Below, one piece after another: positions 1 to 9,044 of a DNA stretch of 20,246 bases; position 1 is the stretch's first letter, and each line of letters starts with the position of its first letter. The DNA is from a virus, in IMG/VR virus record IMGVR_UViG_3300029914_000159, positions 1 to 20,246 of that record; one strand, written 5' to 3'. Both the position numbers and the translations under genes were made by a program. The notes under the pieces were generated by a model. The model did no database searches, was not told the DNA's origin, and saw only the letters and a list, made by a program, of their open reading frames with translations.

Positions 1-872
1 CTAGCTGAGGTTCCTGCGTTATTCGCGGAAACCAGCGCGGACGCGGCGGATACCGCAGCGTTGTTCGCAGAGGTTCCTGCGTTGTTTGCGGATACAAGAG
101 CGGCTGCGGCGGATACCGCAGCGTTGTTCGCAGAGGTTCCTGCGTTATTCGCGGAAACCAGCGCGGACGCGGCGGACGAAGCAGCGCTCCCGGCGTTCGC
201 TGAAATGACCGTGGCGTCGATCATCTTTAACAGGTACCCACCTGAAACGTCAGCGGCGACAGAGGTTCCTGAAATGTAAGAAGGTTGAGCGGTAACGTAG
301 TAGAGAGACAGGGTGGCGGGGTCTTGAACTGTATCGGCGTAGTAGTAGGTAGCACCAGTTGTCCAGTTGCCCCGCCATTTCCCAAACTGTGTTATCGCGA
401 CAGGATCACCACTGGCATCGAAGCCTAAAAGCATTCCTGCGCGAGAGGCCAACGTTGGAAGAACGTTTGTCGCGGAGCCCGTGTCCGCGATAGGAAATTG
501 TATGGAACGATTCGATTGATCCTGCAACTGCTGCGAGATCATGGTCAGCTTGTCGAACGCGCTGGTGACATCGGCGCCTGTCCATCTCGCGTTGTCCACG
601 AAGTTGTCGACCTGCGTCAGCGGCTCCACTCTGTAAATAAGAACCTGAATACCGCTCGCAGGGGCTACCACAAAGGTAACAGTCACTGCGGAAGTGGTCA
701 CGTCGCCGGATACCGTATAGTCGGTTCCGTAGGTGCAGTTGTAAGTTCCTGCGGTTCCTGTTAAGGACGCTTGAACGTCTGTGAAATCAATTACCGGAAA
801 ATTAGTGCTGAACGCAACCGTTACGCCGTTTCCGATATATGAAGTCTTTATGGATGTGTTGGTTACGCTCAT
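1..872 (-). CDS. Tail fibre protein, N-terminal 290 residues (runs off the left edge)
   Basis: This is the virion-proximal part of a host-recognition fibre; the receptor-binding end lies outside the window. Translation from ATG at 872 stays open to base 1. Residues 1-125 follow the T7 gp17-type N-terminal pattern that anchors the fibre to the tail: YIGNGVTVAFSTNFPV, then GTDYTV, then a VTFVVAPASG strand, YRVEPLTQ, and a helix DKLTMISQQLQDQSNRS ending in FP. About residues 163-215 hold a small aromatic module (KWRGNW, YYYADTV, LYYVTAQ). From about residue 225 the chain is Ala/Ser/Asn-rich and repeats every 21 residues, as in fibre shafts. AAGGAA lies about 9 nt before the ATG. The gene starts 37 nt after the 563-aa internal protein ends and is the last visible member of the leftward structural block. 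The family is fairly sure; the receptor specificity is unknown. Confidence 0.85.
   Translation of the reverse strand, partial: MSVTNTSIKTSYIGNGVTVAFSTNFPVIDFTDVQASLTGTAGTYNCTYGTDYTVSGDVTTSAVTVTFVVAPASGIQVLIYRVEPLTQVDNFVDNARWTGADVTSAFDKLTMISQQLQDQSNRSIQFPIADTGSATNVLPTLASRAGMLLGFDASGDPVAITQFGKWRGNWTTGATYYYADTVQDPATLSLYYVTAQPSYISGTSVAADVSGGYLLKMIDATVISANAGSAASSAASALVSANNAGTSANNAAVSAAAALVSANNAGTSANNAAVSAASALVSANNAGTSA
7..195 (-). repeat. 63-bp tandem repeat inside the tail fibre gene
   Basis: The motif GAGGTTCCTGCGTT begins at 7, 70 and 133, giving a period of exactly 63 bp, or 21 residues. The units encode variants of NNAGTSANNAAVSAAAALVS. The first two units are nearly identical at DNA level; the third decays after about 175. 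Twenty-one residues equal three heptads, which suits a trimeric coiled or helical shaft. The array probably continues past the left edge. Confidence 0.85.
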
Positions 873-909
873 GAACTTATTTCCTTACTAGCTTGTTGTG
901 CCTCTTGTG

Positions 910-2601
910 TCAACGCTGGTTGCTCCTAGTATCGGGGACGTGGAGCTTGCCCGTCTCGTCTGCATTCTCCGCGTTATTTTTGATGAAATCTTTAACGGCC
1001 TTGTAGCGACTGGCCACCTCATCGGCTTCGATGCCATGAGTGTCCAGCCAGTCTGTGAACTTGCTATGCGCTTTTGACTGCTTCTTCGCGCTGACGATGT
1101 ACGCCGCTTTATCTAAGTCGCTCTCGAAATGAGGTATCGTAGCACCGTACCTAGGGCTGGATTTAGAAAGTTCCTTGGGTAGCTTGGGCTCCGTATAACT
1201 GCTTTGCGGCTGCTGGTGGACAGGTTCAGGTGCAGCGGCTTTTTCTGTCTCCGTAGGTGTCTCGTCAGCTACCTCTTTCGCAGCCGTACCACTGGGGCTC
1301 CCCGCTTCGGCTGATTGTGTCAATGCAGAGCCTACCGTTTCGCCCGCAGCTTTGCCCATGTAGGTAACAAGGCAATTCTCAAGATTCTTGGAGGCTGCTA
1401 CAGCTACTTTACTTTTTTCTTCCAGCTCGTTAACCGCTTTGAGACGCTCAGGGTCTACGCGCGATTTGATCGCCTCGTTGCCTTCGAGCATCTTCTGGGT
1501 CTTTTCTGGCACAGGCGTCACGGGGTCAGCTACGATCTGAGCCGCTTTGCTCAGAGATTCGGCTGCTGGCTTGTCCATACCGAGTGGAAGCTCCTGCTGA
1601 CGGAGCTGCTTATCCTCCACCTGCTTGGCCTCATTTTGCGCTTCAACCGATTCGGGGCCGATCTCCGCTTTCGCTTGATTGACCGAAGACGCCAGCTCTT
1701 GATCTGTTAGCGGGCGCCCGTTATCGGCTTCAAATTTGGCTGCAGCGGCTTTTGGGTCGGCGGCTAGGATTGCTTTTATTTCTCCCTCGGGTGCGCCTTT
1801 GATAGCGTTCACCTCTGCCTCATATACGTTTCGTTTCGTATCCACGGATACGTCGCCCGTTAGGTAGCGAGCTATCCCGCCAATCGCTTCCCCGGCTACG
1901 TGCGCCCCAGCCATGGTAAGACCCCCATATAAAATGTTTCGGGCGTTGTCTCCAAAGGTCATATCCTGGCCCCGGATCGAATCATCCATGTAATCCAGGG
2001 GGGACATGAAGGCACTTATAGACGCGCCTGTCAGAAAGGCATCTGCTGTCTTGCCTACGAATGAAGAAGAGAGGACCATCGAAAGAGCTTTCCCCGCGCC
2101 TTCCATACCAACCTTGGCGAGGGCGTACTCTCCTGCTTTTCCGACGATACCTACAGGAAGTAAGCTGAAAACTAAACCTTGGGGTGTTAGCAATCCGCCC
2201 GCCAAGCCCGCGATAAAATCCGTCGTGTTATTTACGATACCACTGGGCTGGTGGCTCAGAAGACGCGCTCGCATGTCCATGTCTCGCGTGTATTCGCTTA
2301 AAACGCTGGCGGTGTTTTCCGATATGGTTTGCCCCGGCTTCAACTCAAAAGAGGTATCAGGGGATACACCGTGGACAGCGAAACGAGCTTCAAATTCGTC
2401 GGAATCGACTTGGCGGTCGCCTTTGTTCTTAAATGCTAGTGCTGTCTCTAAAAAAGGACGCCACGACTCAGCTGCCGCTTGAGCGAAAGAAGTCTCTGCC
2501 CCTTCTAACAAACCGGGAACATGCCCGGAGGCCGCCGTCATCGTATCTACGGGTGCTTCCGACACCTGAGCCGCAACTATTCCGAGGGGGTCGTTACTCA
2601 C
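910..2601 (-). CDS. Putative internal virion (DNA-ejection) protein, 563 aa
   Basis: No exact family is recognised, but position and composition fit an inner-capsid protein expelled into the host envelope during infection. Residues 129-200 are Gly/Ala-rich and hydrophobic (DFIAGLAGGLLTPQGLVFSL, then SFVGKTADAFLTGASISAFM), and a second hydrophobic stretch lies near 222-247 (NILYGGLTMAGAHVAGEAIG). Both look like membrane-interacting helices. Residues 250-420 are charged and helical; 430-500 are low-complexity, rich in Thr, Glu, Pro and Ala; the last 60 residues are charged and helical. The start is GTG at 2601, inside a GTGA overlap with the stop of the 904-aa gene, which implies translational coupling; a weak AAGG lies upstream. 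An ATG exists at codon 21. It sits between the other internal proteins and the tail fibre, where T7 carries gp16. No lytic transglycosylase motif is visible. Confidence 0.6.
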   Translation of the reverse strand: MSNDPLGIVAAQVSEAPVDTMTAASGHVPGLLEGAETSFAQAAAESWRPFLETALAFKNKGDRQVDSDEFEARFAVHGVSPDTSFELKPGQTISENTASVLSEYTRDMDMRARLLSHQPSGIVNNTTDFIAGLAGGLLTPQGLVFSLLPVGIVGKAGEYALAKVGMEGAGKALSMVLSSSFVGKTADAFLTGASISAFMSPLDYMDDSIRGQDMTFGDNARNILYGGLTMAGAHVAGEAIGGIARYLTGDVSVDTKRNVYEAEVNAIKGAPEGEIKAILAADPKAAAAKFEADNGRPLTDQELASSVNQAKAEIGPESVEAQNEAKQVEDKQLRQQELPLGMDKPAAESLSKAAQIVADPVTPVPEKTQKMLEGNEAIKSRVDPERLKAVNELEEKSKVAVAASKNLENCLVTYMGKAAGETVGSALTQSAEAGSPSGTAAKEVADETPTETEKAAAPEPVHQQPQSSYTEPKLPKELSKSSPRYGATIPHFESDLDKAAYIVSAKKQSKAHSKFTDWLDTHGIEADEVASRYKAVKDFIKNNAENADETGKLHVPDTRSNQR

Positions 2602-5312
2602 GATCCGCCTTTTGGCCCTAGATTCGTAACGGTGCCAGATACGGGTATACCTTTATCAAACCCTCCGGGCTTATACAAATCAACGCGGTCGTCTTTTAAT
2701 TTTTGGGATGTTCTATCATGAAATCTAACATAGGACACCTTCCCGTCGCTGTGTTCTATCTTTAAGACGTCGTTCGGCTTGGCATTAAGTTTTTTCTCTG
2801 ACGAAGGGGACAACGCCGCGGATACACCGTCCTGCAAGTGCATGCTTTCCGAAAGACCTATGCCTTTTTTAGTGTTGGAATCAGGGGTTGAATCTCCGGG
2901 ATATCCGTACTGAGTTACCTTCATTGGAATCGAAACCGGTTTTCCCGAAGGTACGACCTGACTCGTAGCTTGAGGCGCAATAGGGGGGCTCTGGTACTGT
3001 GGCGGTATCGCGTTCTTGGGTATCAGCTCGTCCAGATGCGACGATGACCAGAACTCTCCGGGAGTAGAAATAGAACGCTTCTGTGCTTCCAACACGCTTT
3101 TTAGTGCGGCTAAATTAAATTGCAGTGTCCGCCCATCTTGCAGCTTTACCGGAGCCATGTGACCCCCTAGGTCTTTGAGAAAGGTAAGTGACTTTGTCCG
3201 GTCATCGTAGGCCCACACATGAGGCGTATTGAAGCCCCATAGCCAGCCGGATTTAAGTTCGCCTAGAGGCGTGTAATCTGCGGGGGTCGTGCCCCCCATA
3301 AACGTGTTATTATCCCGCGATTTTACCATGTCGTGCAGCAAGTTATCCGCATCGCCGATATGCTGCTTGATCTCGGCTTCATCTTTAAACACACCTGTCG
3401 GGAACAACGTCATCTTTCCACCCTGCGTGACCGGAACGTATGCGTGCCCGAAGGACTCCTGCACCACCGTATTGACCGCATCCCGGTTCGATAATCCATT
3501 ATGGCTATGCTGCAAATCAAGTGCGGCATTTGATAACGTCTCTTCCCATTCGGTCGGAGTCATACCGCCCGGAACCTTCCCGATGGTATCCTGGGTTACA
3601 ATAGCTGAATAGAGTGGGTTCTTTTGGACGAGCGCGCCCATCGTGTGAATGTCTTTGGGCGCGTACTTCACTTTGTTTTCGCTGTTCGCCAGCCGGTCGT
3701 AAAAGTCTTTGTTATCCGGGTTCAGGCGGAGCAAGTTCACCGCGCCCGACACTTGGCCATGCCCGTTTCCCATGACCTCGCCGATAAGCTGATTTCCCGT
3801 CGCTTTGTCGGGATTTCCCATCGCTTCGCGTATGAAATCCCCTTTGGCCTGATCCGTGCGAAGACCCGCGCGTATGTTATCCGCTACGTCTTTAGGCAGG
3901 AGCATCTCACTCCCAACCGGAACGCCAACAGCATTCTGGGCGGCGGATGACTTTTCTTTGTAAAGCGTGAGAAGGCCATATTTATCCCCGCGCTCTTGCG
4001 GGTTGCTCGACGGGGCTGACATCCATTTAGTAAGCGCGTCGTTTATATCAGGATTCTTATTAGCATATCCTGCGGGGTCTGCCGTCTTAGAGCCTGTAGG
4101 AGCTAACATCCTCTTGGCATCACCAAGCTGTTTATCCATGCTAGCCCACAAATGCACCGAATCGCGGTCATTGAATTCAGCCTTTATCTCGTTCACCTTT
4201 TGCACTTGCTGCTCAAAAGGAAGGTTACGAATACCCGCCATGGCGGTTGAAACAATTCCTGTCTGGTAGTACTGATCTATGGCTTCGAGCGCAGAATTGC
4301 TTGCCTTCCCGGAATCGGCCATCTCCGATAGTTCCTGCTTCCGATAGTCCTGTATTTTCAGCAAGCCTTGAACCAAGTCAGGACGAGGCCCAACGCCGGG
4401 GTCTTCCATATGCGCCTGCGCCCTCGCGAGATTCGCAAATGCGGCCCCCCACTCCTTCGGGGAATGCGATGTGCCGTTAGACTCATCGTCTTTGAAAGCG
4501 TCTAATTTCTGCCTTGCTACGGACACCCCAACGCGGCTGTCAACTTCCCCCTGATTCCAGAGAAGATTAACAGTATGTTGTTCTTGAACCGGATCAAGTT
4601 GCACGCCGAGGCCACCTTTGGAGATAACCGTTGCTGCGGGGATCGGGCCTATCTGTTTAGCTAAACCTGCTAGGCCGCCCTGAACGGCTGCGGATATAGC
4701 CTGACTTACTATCCGCGGAGCATCGGGAACCAGAGAGGTCATTCCCGGCACATTCTGCATCGCCTTTACGGTTTTTATTTGTTCGTGCATGTTCGCCACC
4801 GGGTCGCCGCCCTGAGACACGAGCGCACCTGTTAGAGCATCCGTAAAATCGCGTCGATTCTTTTTTAAATTGTACTGGGCCTCAATGTTAATCCCACGAT
4901 TAACCGCACGCGCGCGAAGGCCGAATGTATATTCAAGGAACATGTTTTGCGCCAAACCATCGAAGCCGCCTTTAGCTGCTTCCTCCGCGTTCTTTTCCCA
5001 GCGAGCGTCAAACTCTGCTGTATTAACAGGCGTACCATTGGCCTCGGCTTGACCGAGTTCCTGATGCATGGCGATGTTGTACTTGCTCGCCTGGTTCATG
5101 GCCCAAAGCTTGGCCTGAGCAGATTCGTATTCCTCGCCTGCATGGACTGCACTACCAACACCCCTCTGAAGCCCCGAGAAGTCTACCCCGATGTTATCCA
5201 TGTGGGGCGCAGTGTTGGTATTATATCCGTGGATAACGTCAGGAGCCGAAACGTTGATAGCGTTCGGATTCTCTGTCTCTTGCACGTCCAAAGCTGGTAC
5301 TGGTGTTCTCAT
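2598..5312 (-). CDS. Large internal virion protein with C-terminal 3D/double-psi-barrel-like domain, 904 aa
   Basis: This is likely an inner-core or ejection protein, placed like T7 gp15 after a gp14-like gene. Residues 1-770 are mostly helical and charged, without recognised motifs. From residue 799 the chain resembles a 3D / RlpA-type double-psi beta-barrel: QYGYPGDSTPDSNT, GIG, AALSP, a KPNDVLKI turn, SDGK, FHDRT and RVDLY. Asp residues near 807, 811, 866 and 878 fall where this family keeps its acidic residues. In MltA-like enzymes such barrels act in peptidoglycan lytic transglycosylation, so the inference is a cell-wall-opening activity carried in the virion. ATG at 5312 follows the previous stop by one base (TAA-T-ATG) and the end overlaps the next gene by 4 bp. 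Role as a virion protein: fairly likely. Barrel: motif-based. Enzyme activity: inferred. Confidence 0.65.
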   Translation of the reverse strand: MRTPVPALDVQETENPNAINVSAPDVIHGYNTNTAPHMDNIGVDFSGLQRGVGSAVHAGEEYESAQAKLWAMNQASKYNIAMHQELGQAEANGTPVNTAEFDARWEKNAEEAAKGGFDGLAQNMFLEYTFGLRARAVNRGINIEAQYNLKKNRRDFTDALTGALVSQGGDPVANMHEQIKTVKAMQNVPGMTSLVPDAPRIVSQAISAAVQGGLAGLAKQIGPIPAATVISKGGLGVQLDPVQEQHTVNLLWNQGEVDSRVGVSVARQKLDAFKDDESNGTSHSPKEWGAAFANLARAQAHMEDPGVGPRPDLVQGLLKIQDYRKQELSEMADSGKASNSALEAIDQYYQTGIVSTAMAGIRNLPFEQQVQKVNEIKAEFNDRDSVHLWASMDKQLGDAKRMLAPTGSKTADPAGYANKNPDINDALTKWMSAPSSNPQERGDKYGLLTLYKEKSSAAQNAVGVPVGSEMLLPKDVADNIRAGLRTDQAKGDFIREAMGNPDKATGNQLIGEVMGNGHGQVSGAVNLLRLNPDNKDFYDRLANSENKVKYAPKDIHTMGALVQKNPLYSAIVTQDTIGKVPGGMTPTEWEETLSNAALDLQHSHNGLSNRDAVNTVVQESFGHAYVPVTQGGKMTLFPTGVFKDEAEIKQHIGDADNLLHDMVKSRDNNTFMGGTTPADYTPLGELKSGWLWGFNTPHVWAYDDRTKSLTFLKDLGGHMAPVKLQDGRTLQFNLAALKSVLEAQKRSISTPGEFWSSSHLDELIPKNAIPPQYQSPPIAPQATSQVVPSGKPVSIPMKVTQYGYPGDSTPDSNTKKGIGLSESMHLQDGVSAALSPSSEKKLNAKPNDVLKIEHSDGKVSYVRFHDRTSQKLKDDRVDLYKPGGFDKGIPVSGTVTNLGPKGGS

Positions 5313-5313
5313 A

Positions 5314-5883
5314 TTATGCGCCCATGGCCCCGCCGATTATTTCACCGAGGCCAGCGGCCATCTTAAGGCCTCCGCCCACCTCGTTAAAGAAGTTCGTTTC
5401 CTTGTCCACATTCGCCTTATACTGGTCCATCACAGATTCATTTTGGTAATACGTCTGTTTCACTAAGTCGTTGTAGCTAGATGTATTCGCATTGGTCTGA
5501 TTTTGCCAGACAGAAAGTTGGGTGCGGTAGTTCTCCTGAAGCCGGGAACGCTCCTGGTTCATGGTCGAGCTGTAAATAGCATCTGCTGTTGAGCCTGAAA
5601 CCTGTCCACCGCCCGCGCCTGCGTTATTGACGGCGGTGGCTTGGGCGGCGCGGATACCTTCCTCCATCGCGCCTTCTTTGGACGCGCCCTGCGTGGCGAT
5701 CATGTTCTTCTGAGCGGAGTACTGCATCTCCGTCTGCTGCCGCTCCCATGCCGCGATCTGTGCGTTATTCGCAGCCACTTCCGAATTGTAAATGTCCGCT
5801 TTGACATTACTGCCCTGCATGGCTTGGATAATAGACAGTCCGCCGCCTATCATATCCCCCACGCCGCTGGCAATCATTGTCAT
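5314..5883 (-). CDS. Internal virion protein, T7 gp14-like, 189 aa
   Basis: The length is close to that of T7 gp14 (about 196 aa), and the layout is typical of that family. A hydrophobic Gly-rich N-terminus (MIASGVGDMIGGGLSIIQAM) is followed by a long Gln/Asn/Ala-rich helical segment with WERQQTEMQYSAQKNM, and a Gly-rich C-terminus (GGGLKMAAGLGEIIGGAMGA). In T7, gp14 is ejected first and helps form the channel in the outer membrane. The gene lies directly after the gp12-like tail gene, as expected. GGAG lies 11 nt upstream of ATG 5883, and the junction with the previous gene is TAA-T-ATG. There is a second in-frame ATG two codons in. The assignment rests on position, size and composition rather than a diagnostic motif. 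Confidence 0.7.
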   Translation of the reverse strand: MTMIASGVGDMIGGGLSIIQAMQGSNVKADIYNSEVAANNAQIAAWERQQTEMQYSAQKNMIATQGASKEGAMEEGIRAAQATAVNNAGAGGGQVSGSTADAIYSSTMNQERSRLQENYRTQLSVWQNQTNANTSSYNDLVKQTYYQNESVMDQYKANVDKETNFFNEVGGGLKMAAGLGEIIGGAMGA

Positions 5884-5884
5884 A

Positions 5885-8380
5885 TTAGTCTTTCTCCAAC
5901 AAACTTATATCCCTCACCACTCCAAGAACTTGAAGAGGGTAGGGTTGGGTCTGCTGCACTAATATATCAGCATACGTCCCGATATTCTGCAAGACTTTGC
6001 AGCGGATATCCCCGTTGAAGTACGTTGGGGCCGCGCCAATTACATCCGTGTTGGCCTGCTGTGTGTAGAGCGACACAGCGATACCATTCTGTGCCACACC
6101 ATACGAAAATCCCACAGTGTCCGCCACGCGGAGATAGACGTTTGCCACCGTCTTTTTCTTCGCCTGGGTATTTCCACTTTGAGCTTCTATATCGACCGGA
6201 AGAGTCCGAAGGGTAGAAACGTACGGGATGCCCGCCACGCATGCCGTGCCTGCATCCTGAGTTGTGAAACTACCATTACTCGCCACGGTTACGGGAGGCT
6301 GAACGCTTCCGTCAACGATAGCAGTTATGGTGTTCCCGGCTAAGTGCTGAGCGCCTGTCCAAAGAGTCGCAGCGGTTCCGGACGCCCCTGATATACCACA
6401 CTGCACGAACCATTGGTTCGGATCATTGCTGGAAGTCGTAGCGTGAAATACATCCTGATAAACCTCGATGCACCGGGTTGCTGTTCCGTTCAGCGTTCTG
6501 TTCACCGATACCCACACAGCGTCATTGCCAGAGGTAAACTGGTCGGGCAGCACCGCGACGGACTCGCAAACACCACCCGCGAAAGTGTGCCTGTGAAAAC
6601 CATTCACCTTCTGCGATTTCTCATAGGCGAACCCGACAAGTGTGCCGTCTTCGCAGACAAACCACAGAGTAGGGTAGGGCTCGCTTTGATAGTCCATGAG
6701 GACAGCCCCACCGTGCTGTCTAAAGATATGTTCCGGGACGAGAGTTAGCTCGGTCGGCTCAAAGTTATCAATCAGATACTGATAGTTGTACTCGTAAAGC
6801 TTGTTGCCGCTTCGGGAAACCGCCAGGAAGCTGAACATGATCAACTTGGCGGGGATATTATTGCACCCGATCTCGGAGGCCGAAGGAGATATGTCAATGT
6901 TGGAAGGCGCAAGGGATTTAGTGGTGTTCGTTCCGGGGCGTAGCTGAAATACCCCGCCGCTCGTGCCGATGAGTAGCCGGGTCTGCGGAACCATCCACTC
7001 AATAGCGTTAACCTGCACCGCGTTCAGAGTCTCGTTGATCGAGTTCGTATCAAGCACGTTCAATCCGATATCTGTAGGCGCAAAATTATTAAAGTCATTT
7101 GAGCACGAACCCCAAATGGTTTGTGGCTGGGAAGGCGTTCCGGCGAGGTACAACCGATTCAGGTAAAAAGCCGCACAAGTTGGATACCCGGTGGAAGAAC
7201 CCCATGCGCCCATGCGCCACCGGATTGTGCCGCTCGTTGTAGAATCCGGTAGCTGCGTGGAGTAGTTCGTCTGGATAAAATGAGCCGTGCATGACGACCC
7301 TGAGTTAACAGCGTCAATCTGGAGCACACCAAATTGCCCGTGAAGAAATTTCCACCAAAGATTACCGTCCGTGGCTGTCCCCGTGGTATGTACTGGTGCG
7401 CGGGTTCCTGCTTGTTTCCCTACGTAGTCCCAGTACACACCTCCATCGTTCCCCGTTCCAGACGTGTACGTGGGGGGGTTTGGGCCACTGGTACCTGCTG
7501 TTGTGCTAATGTAGACATTCTGGCCCCACACGCAGTAGTAACCTGTTGGGTAAGCTACACCCCTTTGCCACTGAGCCGTATCGTGCTGGCGCGTAAGCGA
7601 CCCATCCGGGGTCGGGTATGTAGACCCTGTTATACACTTATAGACGCCCCCGGCATTCACCACCAAACCATTATTCTCGTAAGGAACCGTGGACGTCCAG
7701 GTGTCGTAGGAAGAGGATATCGATTCCTCCATTCTTATGATCCGACCCACATCCAAAGCTTGAAAAGCGGTTCCGAAATTAGCCGTTACGGTTATCGCCG
7801 TTCCGGTGGTCGCACTCGCTGTAAATGTTTTACTTAAGTCTGAGTTCACGTCCGTATACGGGCCGTCCACCGTGGCGAGCACGGAGTATGACCAAGATAC
7901 GGCGGTTCCCGAAAGCACCGTTCGCGCCAACGTGGCGGGCGGATAATTCTGGTGAGTGATATAAAGATAGGACGCGTCCTGAACAAACTTTAAAGCGTTC
8001 AAGTCAGCGACTTGGTACGGGGTAACAACCTCAAGAGCCGAACCCGATACCTGCACCTGCCCCGCTGAAGTGTAGAAGCGAATGTAGCCAGCGCCAAACT
8101 CCAGGCAGTAGGCGTCGTTGGTGCTGTAAATGAATTTCTGAAGCCTTATTTGCGCCCCATTCTTTGACGCGCCGTAGAACTCGGTGCCATTGTCATTGAT
8201 GAGAGCGCCTTGCGGAGTAGCGATAAAGTTTTCCAGTTCCGCACAGGCAGAGGCGTAAGGGCCGAAGTCCTGACGTGCCAGTACCAGAGGGGAAATCTCC
8301 CCTGAGGTGAAAGCATGCTGCATGACGCTCCGGGGCTCAACCGGCCCGGATGTCGGGGCCCGCATGGTGGGGAAAGGCAT
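5885..8380 (-). CDS. Tail tubular protein B-like (gp12-like tail nozzle), 831 aa
   Basis: The N-terminal signature is characteristic: QHAFTSGEISPLVLARQDF at residues 21-39, then SACAELENFIATPQGALIND, matching the widespread form GEISP.L..R.D...Y...L...NF...PQGG. This family forms the nozzle at the tip of the short tail, below the gp11-like ring. The rest is beta-rich with many Thr/Ser/Gly turns and ends KVLQNIGTYADILVQQTQPY, where such proteins typically give a 'periodic' barrel strand. The gene follows tail tubular A with no gap: TAA and ATG abut at 8380/8381. The start is uncertain. ATG 8380 lacks a clear ribosome site, whereas the in-frame ATG at codon 20 is preceded by CCGGAG and would begin just before the conserved motif. 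T7 gp12 is about 794 aa, so the size fits. Confidence 0.82.
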   Translation of the reverse strand: MPFPTMRAPTSGPVEPRSVMQHAFTSGEISPLVLARQDFGPYASACAELENFIATPQGALINDNGTEFYGASKNGAQIRLQKFIYSTNDAYCLEFGAGYIRFYTSAGQVQVSGSALEVVTPYQVADLNALKFVQDASYLYITHQNYPPATLARTVLSGTAVSWSYSVLATVDGPYTDVNSDLSKTFTASATTGTAITVTANFGTAFQALDVGRIIRMEESISSSYDTWTSTVPYENNGLVVNAGGVYKCITGSTYPTPDGSLTRQHDTAQWQRGVAYPTGYYCVWGQNVYISTTAGTSGPNPPTYTSGTGNDGGVYWDYVGKQAGTRAPVHTTGTATDGNLWWKFLHGQFGVLQIDAVNSGSSCTAHFIQTNYSTQLPDSTTSGTIRWRMGAWGSSTGYPTCAAFYLNRLYLAGTPSQPQTIWGSCSNDFNNFAPTDIGLNVLDTNSINETLNAVQVNAIEWMVPQTRLLIGTSGGVFQLRPGTNTTKSLAPSNIDISPSASEIGCNNIPAKLIMFSFLAVSRSGNKLYEYNYQYLIDNFEPTELTLVPEHIFRQHGGAVLMDYQSEPYPTLWFVCEDGTLVGFAYEKSQKVNGFHRHTFAGGVCESVAVLPDQFTSGNDAVWVSVNRTLNGTATRCIEVYQDVFHATTSSNDPNQWFVQCGISGASGTAATLWTGAQHLAGNTITAIVDGSVQPPVTVASNGSFTTQDAGTACVAGIPYVSTLRTLPVDIEAQSGNTQAKKKTVANVYLRVADTVGFSYGVAQNGIAVSLYTQQANTDVIGAAPTYFNGDIRCKVLQNIGTYADILVQQTQPYPLQVLGVVRDISLLEKD

Positions 8381-8983
8381 TTACCAACCCCTCCGTGCAA
8401 TGTCATAATAATCCGCGACAGCCGAAGTATCCTTATCCTGAGCGTTCTCCGCGCGTGCGGTATCAATGGTCTTGGCGAACTGCTCGTAAAGGAACTTCTG
8501 TGATTCGTCATTCTGTAAAAGGAGCTTCGATATGTCGTAAGCCAGATACGCAGCGATGGAGGAAGCGCATCCCTCGTCAAGCTGATTGGGGTCGGAGTAC
8601 CGAGCGGTATACCTGAGATAGCATACCGACACATTATACATTAAAATCTTATTGTTCTCAAAAGCGTATTGAGGCCGGCGACCGAAGGGAACATCCTGGC
8701 CCTCAGGATCATCTGAAACATCCTGCGCCTTCAGAAAGTCCGCAGGAATTGAAAATTGTTGTGTGTAGTAGAACGCAGGAGCTTGAGCATCAGGGGCAAG
8801 CGCAACCCTCTGTGTCACGCAGTTCCAAGGGTGGATTCGGAGAACGAAATCGACGCAAAAAGGGTATCGAGCACGAACTGCTACGGCCTCTGCTGTCGTA
8901 GCCGTATCCTTGAAGGACGTTATGAGCCCCGCGCCTAGCTTTGCCAGTGCGGCATTTGCAATGTCTACCTCTGTTCTCGCCAT
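8381..8983 (-). CDS. Tail tubular protein A (gp11-like), 200 aa
   Basis: This protein forms the ring that joins the portal to the nozzle. The diagnostic pattern is present: IANAALAKLGAGLITSF at residues 8-24, a helix with YPFCVDFVLR, HPWN at 51-54, ALAPDAQAPAFYYTQQFSIP (about 61-80), then DFLKAQDV. A C-terminal helix pair (SSIAAYLAYDISKLLL, then EQFAKTIDTARAEN) is also typical. T7 gp11 is 196 aa. ATG 8983 is preceded by AAAGGTC. The gene is followed immediately by the gp12-like gene. A terminator-like hairpin upstream separates it from the capsid genes, so it may need read-through or its own promoter; I saw no consensus promoter there. Confidence 0.92.
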   Translation of the reverse strand: MARTEVDIANAALAKLGAGLITSFKDTATTAEAVAVRARYPFCVDFVLRIHPWNCVTQRVALAPDAQAPAFYYTQQFSIPADFLKAQDVSDDPEGQDVPFGRRPQYAFENNKILMYNVSVCYLRYTARYSDPNQLDEGCASSIAAYLAYDISKLLLQNDESQKFLYEQFAKTIDTARAENAQDKDTSAVADYYDIARRGW

Positions 8984-8989
8984 ATGTGA

Positions 8990-9028
8990 CCTTTATAAAA
9001 GACGGGCGACCCTGTAAAGAATCGCCCG
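8990..9028 (-). terminator. Terminator-like hairpin after the decoration gene
   Basis: CGGGCGA (9003-9009) and TCGCCCG (9022-9028) form a perfect 7-bp GC-rich stem with a 12-nt loop. Read on the minus strand, the stem is followed by TCTTTTAT. It lies 16 nt after the stop of the 151-aa gene and before tail tubular A, so it could lower transcription from the highly expressed capsid genes into the tail genes. The T-run is short and interrupted, so termination is probably partial. Confidence 0.55.
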
Positions 9029-9044
9029 CCCCCTATGACCGACC

